Notes under the pieces: model-generated
What the model was told of the DNA's origin: nothing
Databases searched by the model: none
Seen by the model: the letters and a program-made list of their open reading frames with translations, nothing else
Source: Acidobacteriota bacterium
Lineage (GTDB): Bacteria; Acidobacteriota; Terriglobia; Terriglobales; SCQP01
DNA: 64,000 nucleotides
Assembly (NCBI GenBank): GCA_027314025.1
Contig: DAHVCP010000069.1
Span: forward strand, 39,658-103,657
Direction: 5' to 3'
Part shown: positions 9,228-18,195 of the stretch, piece after piece
Layout: every line of letters starts with the position of its first letter
How positions within the stretch are numbered: the first letter of the stretch is position 1
Translations under genes and position numbers: made by a program

Positions 9228-9284
9228 CTGTCATCAAACCGTCATGTTTCACGGTGGCGGCGCCGCGTGTCATGAAACCGTCAT
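9228..9284 (+). promoter_or_regulatory. Two PhoB boxes in front of the second TonB receptor
   Basis: Box 1 (9228-9245) is CTGTCAT-CAAA-CCGTCAT. Box 2 (9267-9284) is GTGTCAT-GAAA-CCGTCAT. Both have the PhoB 7+4+7 layout, match CTGTCAT at 6-7 of 7 positions per half-site and start 39 bp apart. They lie in the 176-bp gap between the two receptor genes. A weak -10 candidate, TCTAAC (9310-9315), lies 25 bp after box 2. These are the best-matching regulatory sites in the window. Confidence 0.68.
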
Positions 9285-9387
9285 CGGCGCGGCGGTTTCC
9301 GCCAGGCACTCTAACGGAGACGCGGTTCCAACGGTCAAGCAGCCAACATCAACCCTTTTTGCCTTTATGCAACCACTCGGAGATGAA

Positions 9388-11967
9388 ATGAAACGATGGG
9401 CAATTGCCTGCTTTCTCGCTGTTTCCCTTGCGATTCCCGCCATGGCGCAAGCCACCGGCAATCTTACCGGGACGGTGCTGGATCAAACCGGCGCGGCCGT
9501 TCCCGGGGTGCAAATCATCGCGGTCTCGGGCTCCTATCGCAGCAGCCAAATGACCGGACCGCAGGGCGATTTTGAGTTCACGGGCCTGCCGGCGGGCGTG
9601 TACCAGGTGACGGCGCGCAAGACGGGGTTCTCTCCGCTGGTGGAGCAGACGGCAGTTCGGACCGGCGCCACGGCGCAGCTGTCGCTGCGCCTGGGGCTGC
9701 CGGAGCAGATGCAATCGGTGATGGTCCGCGGCGGAGCGGTCAAGGGCGCCAAGGTGGCGCTGTCGCCGGCGCAGGTCTTCGAAGCGTCGCAATCGGTGCG
9801 GGTCATCGGTCGCGACCAGATCAACGCATTGAGCCCGGTCTCCGGCGCGGCCCAGATCCTCACCGTCGCTCCCGGGATCAATGTCACCGGTTTCGGTGAC
9901 ACTGGCGCCACCAAGAGCACGATTACGCTGAACGGCATCCAGCAAGGCTGGGGCGGCTATGGCGGCTTCACCACCGCCGGCGACGTCGGCATCACCTTTG
10001 ACGGCATCCCGGTGGCCGATCCCGCAACGGGTTTGTGGCAGTCCAATATGTTCCCGCAGGGCGCGCTGATCAACAGCACCAGCGTGACCTACGGGCCGGG
10101 CAGCCCGGTGGACCGCTGGTACAACAACGTTGCCGGCGGCGTGGAGTTCACCCCGATTCAGCCTGCCAACCATATGCACTTCAGCCTGTCGCAGACCTAT
10201 GGCAGCTACAACCAGGAAACCACCAACTTCGACTTCACCACCGGAACCTACAAGCACTGGTCGGCGGTCTTCGGCGGCGGCCACGGCAGCGGCAACAACT
10301 ACCGCATCAGCCCCGACGGCTTCAAGAATCCCGAACATGATTACGCATTCTTCGGCAAGGCCATTCGGGACTTCAGCAATGGCACCTTTTCGATTGGTTA
10401 CTACTACTCCGACGCCGAGGCCTACCGCGCGCAGGTGATCCCAGTCAACACGGTTCCCGGCTTGACCATGGACGGAACGCCTACCGGTGCGCCCTACAGC
10501 CAGCAGGCTTCCGGCTTCTATGCGACGGTGCCTTTCGGCAACTACGAAAAGTACGACACGAACCAGCTGGGCTTGCTCTACGCCAACTTGAATCTGGATC
10601 TGGACCCGACCACGGTCCTGCACGGGCAGAGCTGGTATGAGCTGATTCATCGGCTGCATTTCCGCATGAACGACGTCTATAACCCCGGACCGCAGGTTCA
10701 GGAGTGGAACAATCCCTTCACCAAGGCGTTCGGCCAGCAACTATGGCTGGCCAAGACGCTGCCGTTCAACACCTTCACCGTGGGCGGCTACTTCATCCAC
10801 ACGCTGTACAACAGCCGCAACAACTTTCACGACACCGGCACCGGTGCACTGGTCAACATTGGCGCCAAGATCCGCTCCTCGCTGTTCAATCAAGACCAAT
10901 ACGCGGCCTTTTTTCAGGATCAGATCCGGCCGGTGTCCTGGCTGACGATCACGCCCGGGGCGCGGTATCTGAATACGCTGGTGGTGTATTCCAATCAAGT
11001 GCTGAACGACTTCGTTTTCCAGCCCGGAGTGGTTTTGTCCAGCCACTGCTATTTGAACGGTCTGGTCACCTCCACCCCGGGCAACGTCAAGGTGCAAAGT
11101 TCCGCCTGCGACGCCAAGGAGCAGCGCGGCGGCTGGGAGCCGTCGCTGAATATTTCCATCCGGCCCACCGAGTGGCTCAACCTGTACGGCGGCTACGACG
11201 AGGAGCTGCGGACACCGGCGCTGGGCGGCGGCGGCGGAATGTTCCAGAGCGTGGACCCCGCATCCTATCGGCTATCCACCGCGGAGTACTCGCAAGCCGG
11301 CGCGAAGGTTCACTTTCTGCGCGTGGGCCCGGTGACGCGGCTCTTGTTCGGCGCCAACTACTTCCAACTGCTGTTCAAAAATCAGGAATTGGATCGCGGC
11401 TTGGCCAACGGCGACACGATCTACGCCACCGCCAACTCGCGGTACAAGGGATTGGATTGGTTCTTCGACGCCAACCCGAGCCAAAACCTCGGCCTTTTCC
11501 TGAACGGTACGTTCGAACGCGCGGCCTACACCAACTGGTTCCTGCCCAACCTGATCGTCAACGGCACGAACCAGGGCGGGGGCGTGAACTTCAGCAACCT
11601 TCCGGTTCCGTACGTACCGCAAAACATCCTGAACGTCGGCGGCAGTTATACCTGGATGGTCAGCGAGAACGTGGTGGTGGAACCGCGGCTGTGGTATCAA
11701 TTCACGGGAACGCAAACCATCTTCGACAACAACGTGGGCACACCCAGCCAGCAGACGATGCCGAACTTCGGGACGCTCAATTTCGGCGTCAACGTCCCGA
11801 TCAACCGGTTCGATCTCCGCTTGACGGCGCTCAACCTGCTGAACAAACAGTACAACGAGTATGAGTTCGTTTCCTCCGGCGGCTACTTCGGCGCCGGCGC
11901 GGGCGACGTCCTGGCCTATCCGGGAGCGCCCTTCTCGCTGTACGCTACGGTTGGTGTCCACTTTTAG
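9388..11967 (+). CDS. TonB-dependent receptor with carboxypeptidase-regulatory-like domain and plug
   Basis: 859 aa outer-membrane importer. The ATG at 9388 has GGAG at 9379-9382 and starts a clean signal peptide (MKRWAIACFLAVSLAIPAMA). The regulatory-like beta domain (GNLTGTVLDQTGAAVPGV) spans about 25-110. A plug follows, with VIGRDQINALSPVSGAAQIL, GVGITFDGIPV-like and YGPGSPVDRWYNNVAGGVEF segments, then a 22-strand-type barrel ending VGVHF. It differs from the upstream receptor, being shorter with a classical plug, so it is a second system rather than a recent duplicate. Two Pho boxes precede it and a hairpin follows it; the phosphoesterase gene downstream may be partly co-transcribed. Substrate not determinable from sequence. 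Confidence 0.9.
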   Translation: MKRWAIACFLAVSLAIPAMAQATGNLTGTVLDQTGAAVPGVQIIAVSGSYRSSQMTGPQGDFEFTGLPAGVYQVTARKTGFSPLVEQTAVRTGATAQLSLRLGLPEQMQSVMVRGGAVKGAKVALSPAQVFEASQSVRVIGRDQINALSPVSGAAQILTVAPGINVTGFGDTGATKSTITLNGIQQGWGGYGGFTTAGDVGITFDGIPVADPATGLWQSNMFPQGALINSTSVTYGPGSPVDRWYNNVAGGVEFTPIQPANHMHFSLSQTYGSYNQETTNFDFTTGTYKHWSAVFGGGHGSGNNYRISPDGFKNPEHDYAFFGKAIRDFSNGTFSIGYYYSDAEAYRAQVIPVNTVPGLTMDGTPTGAPYSQQASGFYATVPFGNYEKYDTNQLGLLYANLNLDLDPTTVLHGQSWYELIHRLHFRMNDVYNPGPQVQEWNNPFTKAFGQQLWLAKTLPFNTFTVGGYFIHTLYNSRNNFHDTGTGALVNIGAKIRSSLFNQDQYAAFFQDQIRPVSWLTITPGARYLNTLVVYSNQVLNDFVFQPGVVLSSHCYLNGLVTSTPGNVKVQSSACDAKEQRGGWEPSLNISIRPTEWLNLYGGYDEELRTPALGGGGGMFQSVDPASYRLSTAEYSQAGAKVHFLRVGPVTRLLFGANYFQLLFKNQELDRGLANGDTIYATANSRYKGLDWFFDANPSQNLGLFLNGTFERAAYTNWFLPNLIVNGTNQGGGVNFSNLPVPYVPQNILNVGGSYTWMVSENVVVEPRLWYQFTGTQTIFDNNVGTPSQQTMPNFGTLNFGVNVPINRFDLRLTALNLLNKQYNEYEFVSSGGYFGAGAGDVLAYPGAPFSLYATVGVHF

Positions 11968-11980
11968 GCGTCATCGCCGC

Positions 11981-12008
11981 GGCGGGGCGGCTTTCGGGCC
12001 GCCCCGCC
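11981..12008 (+). terminator. GC-rich hairpin after the second receptor
   Basis: An 11-bp perfect stem (GGCGGGGCGGC at 11981-11991, complement at 11998-12008) with a 6-nt TTTCGG loop starts 14 bp after the receptor stop codon. Only two Ts follow, so it may pause or attenuate rather than terminate fully, letting some transcripts reach the phosphoesterase gene. Confidence 0.55.
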
Positions 12009-12048
12009 TTGCGGTCAACCAAAGCTGACCGGATTCCCGCCCTCTCCC

Positions 12049-13812
12049 ATGCCCATCGTGCGCCCGCGTTGCTTCCGCCCCAGGTTGTACCGGGCGGCGT
12101 TTGTCTTCGTTTGTGCCCTGCTGGCCGCGGCAGCTTGGGCGGAAACGCCTCCACGCAATGGGGCGCCGCCGGCGGCTCGGCATCCGGTGATCACCGCGCT
12201 GCGCCGGCAAATCCGCCACGTCTTCGTCATTTATCAGGAGAACCGGTCGTTCGATTCGTATTTCGGCACCTTTCCCGGCGCGGACAACCTGGCCGACATC
12301 CCGCCATCCGAGCATGGCGGCCGGCAATACGATCCCATCGGCAAGACTTGGGTGCGCCCGTTTCCGGTGCGGGTCGCGGATTCCAACGATCCGCACCACG
12401 ACCGTCCGGTGCTGATTGCGAAAGCCGACCATGGGCGGATGGACCGGTTCGTGGCCGCCGAGGAGAAGGAGGATCTGGCGCACGGCGCCAGCCGCCAATG
12501 GGCGCGGCAGATGGGCCTGCTGACCATGGGCTACGACGACTGCCGGACCATTCCGCTCTTGTGGCTGTACGCTCACCGCTTCGTGCTGTACGACCATTTC
12601 TTTCAGGCTATGTATGGGCCGTCCACGCCGGGCAACATTGACTTGATCGCGGCGCAGACGGGACAGACGCAATGGGCGCGGCATCCCGACGAGGCGGTAC
12701 GGAACGACCGCGGCCCCGGCGTTCCCATCGTGGATGACCTGAACCCGCATTTCGGTCCCTACAGCCACGGCGTGCCGAAGTACCGGCAAATCAATCAGAC
12801 CTATGCGACGGTGCTGCTTTCACTGGAGGGCGGGCAAGCCACGCGGGCGCGGCGGGACAACCATGGAGTGCGAAAGGATATCGCCGATCTCGCGCGGACC
12901 AAGCGCGCGGCGATTCCGTGGGGCTGGTATCAGGAAGGGTTTGGCGATGGCCGGGGCAACGATCATCCGGCGTACATCCCGCATCATGATGCGCCGCAAT
13001 ACTTCGGCTACATCCGCAAGAACCCGGAATTGTGGCGCGGGGTCCACGGCTTGCGGGCCTTCTTCCGGCTGATCGCCAGCCGCCGCTTGCCGCGGCGCAG
13101 CGTCACCTTCGTGAAGGGCGGCCTGCACAATCCCTTTGGATGGCGGCCGGCCAACCGCTCGCGCCACGTGCAGCGGCGCTTTCTGGGTGACGACGACCAT
13201 CCGGCGTATTCGGACTCGCGGATTTCGGAGGCCCTGGTCGCCAAGGTGATTGACGCCATTGCCGCCAGCCCGTATTGGCGGCACTCGGCGATCTTTATTT
13301 TTTGGGACGACTCCGGCGGCTTCTATGACCATGTCCCACCGCCGCGGTTCGAGCGCTGTCCGGACGGGCATCCCTGCGGAGACGGCCCGCGGGTTCCGGC
13401 GCTGCTGATTTCGCCGTTCGCGCGTTCCGGCGCCGTGGCGCATGAGACCAGCGATCAGGGATCGTTCGTCAAATTCCTGGACGTGTTGTTCCAGCTGCCG
13501 CCGCTCGCGTCGCTGCCCGACGAGCGGCCCTATCTGCCCGAAGGACCGCGCGACACGAACGCCCGCCTCGGCAATCTGGTGGGCGGGTTCGACCCGCAGC
13601 GGTTGCTGGGAAAGCGGGCGCCGATTCCGGCGGCCGAAGCGGTGATTCCCGCGGCCACGGCGAACGCCATTCCTCCGCCGCTTTCCTGCCGGCAGATTGG
13701 TGTAACGCCGGTGAGGATACCGGGGGGCGCGACCGCGCCGCCGCCGGGCTTCAATCCGCTGGCGCGGTTCCGTCGCCGCCAGCCGCCCCGCACGGCGATG
13801 CACCATCGCTAG
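12049..13812 (+). CDS. Secreted phosphoesterase (phospholipase C / acid phosphatase family)
   Basis: 587 aa member of the alkaline-phosphatase-superfamily phosphoesterases (Pfam Phosphoesterase, PF04185) that hydrolyse phospholipids or phosphomonoesters outside the cytoplasm. An N-terminal signal peptide ([16 protein letters not shown]) is followed by the family signature [17 protein letters not shown] near residues 62-77, which supplies metal ligands and the nucleophile region. [17 protein letters not shown] near 415-430 is the second metal-binding block. The Ala/Pro/Arg-rich tail after about 535 looks like a linker. No convincing ribosome site precedes the ATG at 12049. Its position after two receptors with Pho boxes suggests it frees phosphate from organophosphates during starvation. 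Confidence 0.87.
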   Translation: MPIVRPRCFRPRLYRAAFVFVCALLAAAAWAETPPRNGAPPAARHPVITALRRQIRHVFVIYQENRSFDSYFGTFPGADNLADIPPSEHGGRQYDPIGKTWVRPFPVRVADSNDPHHDRPVLIAKADHGRMDRFVAAEEKEDLAHGASRQWARQMGLLTMGYDDCRTIPLLWLYAHRFVLYDHFFQAMYGPSTPGNIDLIAAQTGQTQWARHPDEAVRNDRGPGVPIVDDLNPHFGPYSHGVPKYRQINQTYATVLLSLEGGQATRARRDNHGVRKDIADLARTKRAAIPWGWYQEGFGDGRGNDHPAYIPHHDAPQYFGYIRKNPELWRGVHGLRAFFRLIASRRLPRRSVTFVKGGLHNPFGWRPANRSRHVQRRFLGDDDHPAYSDSRISEALVAKVIDAIAASPYWRHSAIFIFWDDSGGFYDHVPPPRFERCPDGHPCGDGPRVPALLISPFARSGAVAHETSDQGSFVKFLDVLFQLPPLASLPDERPYLPEGPRDTNARLGNLVGGFDPQRLLGKRAPIPAAEAVIPAATANAIPPPLSCRQIGVTPVRIPGGATAPPPGFNPLARFRRRQPPRTAMHHR

Positions 13813-13867
13813 CCTGGCCGGCCCAGATGCGCGGCGGTATTCGCCGCCGGGCCCAGCGGCAAGGCGC

Positions 13868-14929
13868 CTAGCGCCCGCCTTGCAGCTTGCGCACCGCCTG
13901 TGCCAGCTCGCGCACGGTGCGGTGCAGTTCGCCGAGCTTGGCGAAGGCGGCGGTGCTGCGCAGCCATTGCCGGTGGTCAAATGCCGGCGAGCCGCTGTAT
14001 ATGCCGCCCGCCGCCAAATCTCCGTGGGTTCCGCTCTGCGCGGTGACGATGGCGCCGGCGCCGATGGTGCAGTGGCCGGCGACGCCGGCTTGCCCCGCGA
14101 GCAAAGCCCCATCGCCCACGTTGGTGCTGCCCGCCAAGCCCACCTGCGCGCAAAGGATCACGTTTTCCCCCAACTGGCAGTTGTGCGCGACCTGCGCCAG
14201 GTTGTCCATTTTGCTGCCCGCCCCGATCACCGTCGCGCCCAGCGTGGCCCGGTCCACGCAACTGTTGGCTTGGATTTCGACGCGGTCGCCGATGACCACC
14301 GTGCCCGTTTGCGGGATTTTGGCATGCCGGCCGTCGCTTTGCCGGGCGAAGCCAAAGCCGTCGCCGCCCAAGACGACGCCAGGCTGAAGAATGACGTCGT
14401 CGCCGATCCGCGTTCCCTCCCGCACCACCGCGTGGGCGTGGGCTAGGAAGTTGCGGCCCACGGTGACTCCTTCATATAGCACCACGTGCGGGTGCAGCAC
14501 GGCGTCGGGGCCGAGGCGGCAATGCGCTCCGACCACGGCATAGGGGCCGATATAGGCTCCTGGGCCGATCTCGGCGCGGGCGTCCACGCACGCCGCGGGA
14601 TGAATGCCGGGCGCGGGTCGCGGCGCCGGCCGCAGAACACTCAGAGCCCGCGCTAGCGCCAAGGATGGATCGGCGCAGCGCAGCAAGGCGGTCTGGCATC
14701 CAGCCGCGGGGGCGAAATCCCGGCCGACCAGTAAAGCGGTGGCTCGCGTCGAGGAGGCCGCGGGCGCATAGCGGGCATCGGTGATAAAGCTCAAGTCGCC
14801 GGCGCCGGCCGCGGCCAGCGGCGCGATGCCATGAATGAAGGTCTCCGGATCGCCCTCCACGGTGGCGTCCAACCGGCGGGCCAGCTCACCGAGACGGATC
14901 GGCAAGGAGATGGAAGCGTTATTGGGCAT
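13868..14929 (-). CDS. lpxD: UDP-3-O-acylglucosamine N-acyltransferase LpxD
   Basis: 353 aa. It adds the second acyl chain to UDP-3-O-acyl-glucosamine in lipid A synthesis in the cytoplasm. The N-terminal uridine-binding domain includes GDLSFITDARYAPA. A long left-handed beta-helix of hexapeptide repeats follows (about 110-310: IGPGAYIGPYAVVGAHCRLG onward), and the catalytic His lies in DNLAQVAHNCQLG. A short C-terminal helix (RTVRELAQAVRKL) helps trimerisation. The ATG at 14929 lies 11 bp inside the upstream gene, so the two are translationally coupled. The other lpx genes are not nearby, so lipid A genes are dispersed in this genome. Confidence 0.94.
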   Translation of the reverse strand: MPNNASISLPIRLGELARRLDATVEGDPETFIHGIAPLAAAGAGDLSFITDARYAPAASSTRATALLVGRDFAPAAGCQTALLRCADPSLALARALSVLRPAPRPAPGIHPAACVDARAEIGPGAYIGPYAVVGAHCRLGPDAVLHPHVVLYEGVTVGRNFLAHAHAVVREGTRIGDDVILQPGVVLGGDGFGFARQSDGRHAKIPQTGTVVIGDRVEIQANSCVDRATLGATVIGAGSKMDNLAQVAHNCQLGENVILCAQVGLAGSTNVGDGALLAGQAGVAGHCTIGAGAIVTAQSGTHGDLAAGGIYSGSPAFDHRQWLRSTAAFAKLGELHRTVRELAQAVRKLQGGR

Positions 14930-15434
14930 CTGGGGTGGGCGCGGTGGGCTCGGCCGGGACGGGAGCAGGGAAGAGTCCGAATTGTTGTGCCCCGCGCGGC
15001 GCGCCGCGCGGGCCGCGGCCCACCACCCCGAGGACGGTGGCCTCCACCATGGCGTCGCGGGGGATATAGACGCGCTGGAACGGAGAGGTCGCGGTCGCCG
15101 GCAGCAGGAACAGGCCCGTGCCATCCAATTCCGTCAAATGGTTGGCGAGCACGCCATAGAGGTTGTCGCCATCGGGATAATCCACCCGCACCCAAAGGCC
15201 GGGCAGCCGCGGACGGACCGCCGCAGGGCGCTGCGTGGCCAACGTCGGCAGAACGTCAAAGCCGGGGATGAAGAAGACGCCTTTCACCTCCGCCGCCGGC
15301 AATTCGTTGAGCTGACCCTCCAGCGAGAGCCACTGGACTCGGCCGTGCACGCGCAAACGACTCGGGTCCAAGTGGCCGCAAAGCCATCCCCGCTCCCGCG
15401 TGCGAACCGCGACTTTTTTGTGGGTTGAGGGCAT
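14919..15434 (-). CDS. Small conserved protein, DUF6982-like, cotranscribed with lpxD
   Basis: 171 aa, no signal peptide. It starts at the ATG at 15434, reading MPSTHKKVAVRTRERGWLCG; the open frame extends further up but lacks similarity there. The order of short beta segments (KVAVRTRERGWLCGHL, LRVHGRVQWLSLEG, EVKGVFFIPGF) resembles the small acidobacterial/deltaproteobacterial proteins annotated DUF6982, which are of unknown function. A second beta-rich half (WVRVDYPDGDNLYGVL ... GLFLLPATATSPFQRVYIPRDA) resembles a repeat of the first. The C-terminus is a low-complexity Pro/Ala tail. It overlaps lpxD by 11 bp and is divergent from xerD. The family call is from memory of pattern. Confidence 0.6.
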   Translation of the reverse strand: MPSTHKKVAVRTRERGWLCGHLDPSRLRVHGRVQWLSLEGQLNELPAAEVKGVFFIPGFDVLPTLATQRPAAVRPRLPGLWVRVDYPDGDNLYGVLANHLTELDGTGLFLLPATATSPFQRVYIPRDAMVEATVLGVVGRGPRGAPRGAQQFGLFPAPVPAEPTAPTPDAQ

Positions 15435-15660
15435 CAGCGAACCCTGATCGGTTGTCGTTTCCCCGATCTCCGAGCTCCCGCCGGGCCGCGCGACGCCATT
15501 GCCGGATCCCGGCGGCAGCCGGGGAAGGCCCGACTCGCGGTCCGCCCAGGGCGCGACAATGGGAACACGCACGACCGCCGCCTGATTCTGGAGCCGACAG
15601 GCAAACAGTGTACAAGGAGCGTTGGCTAATGCTACTATCAACCCGTTCCGGTGTCAACGA

Positions 15661-16680
15661 ATGGAGCGACTAAGCCATTCCAGAACAAATACTTACGCCG
15701 ACTCGCGGAAGGCGGAGCGGAGGGTGACCCCGCCGCGTGCCGGCGGCGCGGCGTCGCCTCCGGCGCCGGAGGTCGTCGCCTATCTGGATCGGTTGCGCTT
15801 GGAACGCGGCTATTCGGCCCATACGGTGGCGGCGTATGGCCGCGATCTGAGCAAGTGCACCGCTTGGTGCCGCCGCCACGGCGTGGCGCTGGCGGCCGCG
15901 AGCCGGGATGAGGTGCGGGCGTATTTGCGCGATGTGGGCGCCCAGCGGCTGAGCCGCGCCACGCAGGCGCGGCAGCTGGCGGCGCTGCGCGGATTTTTCC
16001 GCTTCGTTCAAGCGGAAGGGCTGCGCGGCGACGAGCCGACGGCGGCCTTGGCGGCGCCGCGCTTGCGTCGCCCCCTGCCACGGTACCTGCACGCCGCGCA
16101 AGTCGAAGCGCTCTTGGCCGCGCCCCGGGCGGCGCCCGCGGCGACCCCCGCGGAGCGCGCGCGGCGCCTCCGCGACCACGCCATGCTGCAAGTCTTGTAC
16201 GCCTGCGGTCTGCGGGTCAGCGAGCTGATTGCCCTACGCCCCGACGACCTGGACCTGGAGATGGGCCTGGTGCGGTGCCGCGGAAAAGGCGACAAGCAGC
16301 GTTTGGTGCCGTTGGGCCGCGCGGCGCAGGCCGCATTGCGGGAGTGGCTGGCGGAAGGCTGGCGGCGGATCCTCGCCGCCCGCCGCCGGGGCGGCGGGAC
16401 CCCGGCATGGCTGTTTCCCACCGCCTCCGGCCGGGCGATGACCCGGCAGGCGTTTTGGCGCAATCTCGCCGCATACGGCCGCCAGGCGGGGTTAGCGGCG
16501 CGTCTTTCGCCGCATATGCTGCGGCATAGCTTTGCTACTCACTTGCTGGAAGGCGGAGCGGATCTGCGCAGCGTGCAAACCATGCTCGGGCATGCCGAAA
16601 TCGCCACCACGCAAATCTACACCCATGTTCTGACCGCGCGGTTGCGGGAAGTCTACCAAGCGCACCATCCGCGCGCCTAA
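15661..16680 (+). CDS. xerD: Tyrosine recombinase XerD/XerC
   Basis: About 339 aa site-specific recombinase, probably resolving chromosome dimers at dif. The N-terminal SAM-like core-binding domain runs about 35-125 (YLDRLRLERGYSAHTVAAYG). The catalytic domain follows with Arg in YACGLRVSELIAL, Lys in RGKGDKQRLVPLG, H-x-x-R in SPHMLRHSFATHLL, His in LGHAEIATTQIY and the nucleophile Tyr in TQIYTHV. The start is uncertain: ATG 15661 is used, a TTG at 15622 lies only 2 nt after AAGGAG, and a GTG at 15724 would give the typical ~318 aa. No phage or integron genes adjoin it, so a housekeeping Xer role is most likely. Confidence 0.88.
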   Translation: MERLSHSRTNTYADSRKAERRVTPPRAGGAASPPAPEVVAYLDRLRLERGYSAHTVAAYGRDLSKCTAWCRRHGVALAAASRDEVRAYLRDVGAQRLSRATQARQLAALRGFFRFVQAEGLRGDEPTAALAAPRLRRPLPRYLHAAQVEALLAAPRAAPAATPAERARRLRDHAMLQVLYACGLRVSELIALRPDDLDLEMGLVRCRGKGDKQRLVPLGRAAQAALREWLAEGWRRILAARRRGGGTPAWLFPTASGRAMTRQAFWRNLAAYGRQAGLAARLSPHMLRHSFATHLLEGGADLRSVQTMLGHAEIATTQIYTHVLTARLREVYQAHHPRA

Positions 16681-16704
16681 GCCAGTCCCGAAAGACGAAC
16701 GCCC

Positions 16705-18162
16705 ATGGCTGACTACATGTTCCTTCTTGAAAGCCGGCTCAGCCCGGAGCAGCAGGCCCTGGTGGCGCGGCTCCAGCGGCACTGCCAACAAGCCGGATTG
16801 AACCTTTATTTGACCGGCGGCCCGATGCGCGACCTGCTGGCCGGCGGGCCGATCCGCACGCTGGATTTTACCGTCGAGGGCAACCCGCTGAAATTGCAGA
16901 AAGGTTTGGTGGCGGAGGGCGCCGAGGTGCGCTTCGCCGATGAGGAGGAACAGAGCCTCCGGCTGCGGCGCCGCTCCGTCCGCTTTCGGATTACCGCCGC
17001 GCACACGGAGACGTTTGAGCGCCCGGGCAAGCCGCCGGAGATGCGGCCCGCCGCCATCATCGAGGATTTGCGCCGCCGCGGCTTCACTCTGGATGCCATC
17101 GGCCTTTCCCTCAACCCGGCTTCCCGCGGCTTGCTGTTGGACCCGACCAACGGGCTGGCGGACATCGAAGCGCGCCAGATCCGCATGATCCACAACTACG
17201 TGTTTTACGAGGATCCGGTGCGGCTGTTGCGGGCGGTTCGGCTGCAAACGCGGCTGCAATTCACCCTGGAGGAGCGTACGGCGGCGCGGGCGGCCGCGGC
17301 GCGGGAAAACGACTATTTGGTCCACGCCTATAAGGCTTCCTGCGGGCGGGAATTCGAGGCCATCGCCTATGAGCCGGATCCGGCGGCGGTGCTGAAGGCG
17401 CTGGACGCGGAAGGGCTATTGGCGCCGGTCTACGGGCCGGCGTTCAAGACGGCGAAGATGAACCTGGCGGGGTTGTCGCGGCTGGCGCCCGCCGCCGCGG
17501 AGTTGGAAGAAGCGGGGTTGACCGCCGATGCCGGTCCCGTGGCCTTGCAGTTCATGATCGGCGACTTGCCGGACAAGGAGCAGGCGCGGCTGGCGCGGCT
17601 GCCCATGAGCAAGCCGTTAGTCAGCGGCTGGCAGTCCTTGCCGGGCGACTCCAAGGCGTTGGCCAAGCGCTTGGCCGGCGGCAAAGAGCCTTCCCTGGCG
17701 CAATTGCACGATTGGCTGCACGATGCCCGGCCGGAGGTGGTGCTGTTTTTGGCGGCCACCAGTTCCGGGCCGGTGCAGAAACGGCTGAAGGAGTTCACCA
17801 GCCAACTGCCGCGCATCCGCCAGCAACTGCCGCTGCGGGAATTGCAGCAGTGGGGCCTGAGTCCCAACGCGCCGCAGTTTCACGACGTGATGCAGCGGAT
17901 CTTCCGCCGCTTGCTGGAGGGAGAGGGCCGCACGCCGCCGGAGGTGCGCGCGGTCATGGAGGAGGAGGCGGCGCGTTCCGGCGTGGCGCCGGCCAGCGAG
18001 GCGGCGGGAGCGGAGGCGAAAGGCAAGGGCCGCCGCGGAGGCCGGGCCGGCAAGCCGGCCTCCCCCATGGCGGCTAAGCCCGCCAAGCCCGCCGAGCCGG
18101 CAAAGGCCCCGGCGCCGGTGAAGGCGCGGACGCCGAATCCAGCCGCGCGCAAGAAGAAGTAG
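16705..18162 (+). CDS. Poly(A) polymerase/CCA-transferase-like protein with altered active site
   Basis: 485 aa. The head domain has YLTGGPMRDLL (residues 35-45), the GG-x-x-RD motif of class II nucleotidyltransferases, and later EDPVRLLRAVRL (about 173-184), the RNA-binding neck motif. Two residues that are normally invariant are changed. The metal-binding DxD reads T52-L-D54, so the first Asp is Thr, and the RRD motif of the nucleotide-specificity loop reads RRRGFT, with Gly at 126. The protein is longer than a minimal CCA enzyme and ends in a Lys/Ala/Pro repeat tail (about 430-485) that could bind nucleic acid. It lies 24 bp after xerD and 33 bp before dnaE. It may be a pseudoenzyme or a diverged polymerase; tRNA maturation activity cannot be assumed. 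Confidence 0.75.
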   Translation: MADYMFLLESRLSPEQQALVARLQRHCQQAGLNLYLTGGPMRDLLAGGPIRTLDFTVEGNPLKLQKGLVAEGAEVRFADEEEQSLRLRRRSVRFRITAAHTETFERPGKPPEMRPAAIIEDLRRRGFTLDAIGLSLNPASRGLLLDPTNGLADIEARQIRMIHNYVFYEDPVRLLRAVRLQTRLQFTLEERTAARAAAARENDYLVHAYKASCGREFEAIAYEPDPAAVLKALDAEGLLAPVYGPAFKTAKMNLAGLSRLAPAAAELEEAGLTADAGPVALQFMIGDLPDKEQARLARLPMSKPLVSGWQSLPGDSKALAKRLAGGKEPSLAQLHDWLHDARPEVVLFLAATSSGPVQKRLKEFTSQLPRIRQQLPLRELQQWGLSPNAPQFHDVMQRIFRRLLEGEGRTPPEVRAVMEEEAARSGVAPASEAAGAEAKGKGRRGGRAGKPASPMAAKPAKPAEPAKAPAPVKARTPNPAARKKK

Positions 18163-18195
18163 TCTCCGCCCCCGGCCTCGCGGCATCATGGAGCT

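Noticed and set aside
9349..10740. 463-codon minus-strand frame opposite the second TonB receptor
   Set aside because: Shadow frame; the plus-strand receptor has a signal peptide, domains and ribosome site.
15661..16680. Tyrosine recombinase considered as a phage or island integrase
   Set aside because: No phage, att site or cargo genes adjoin it; the neighbours are housekeeping genes and the protein matches Xer recombinases.
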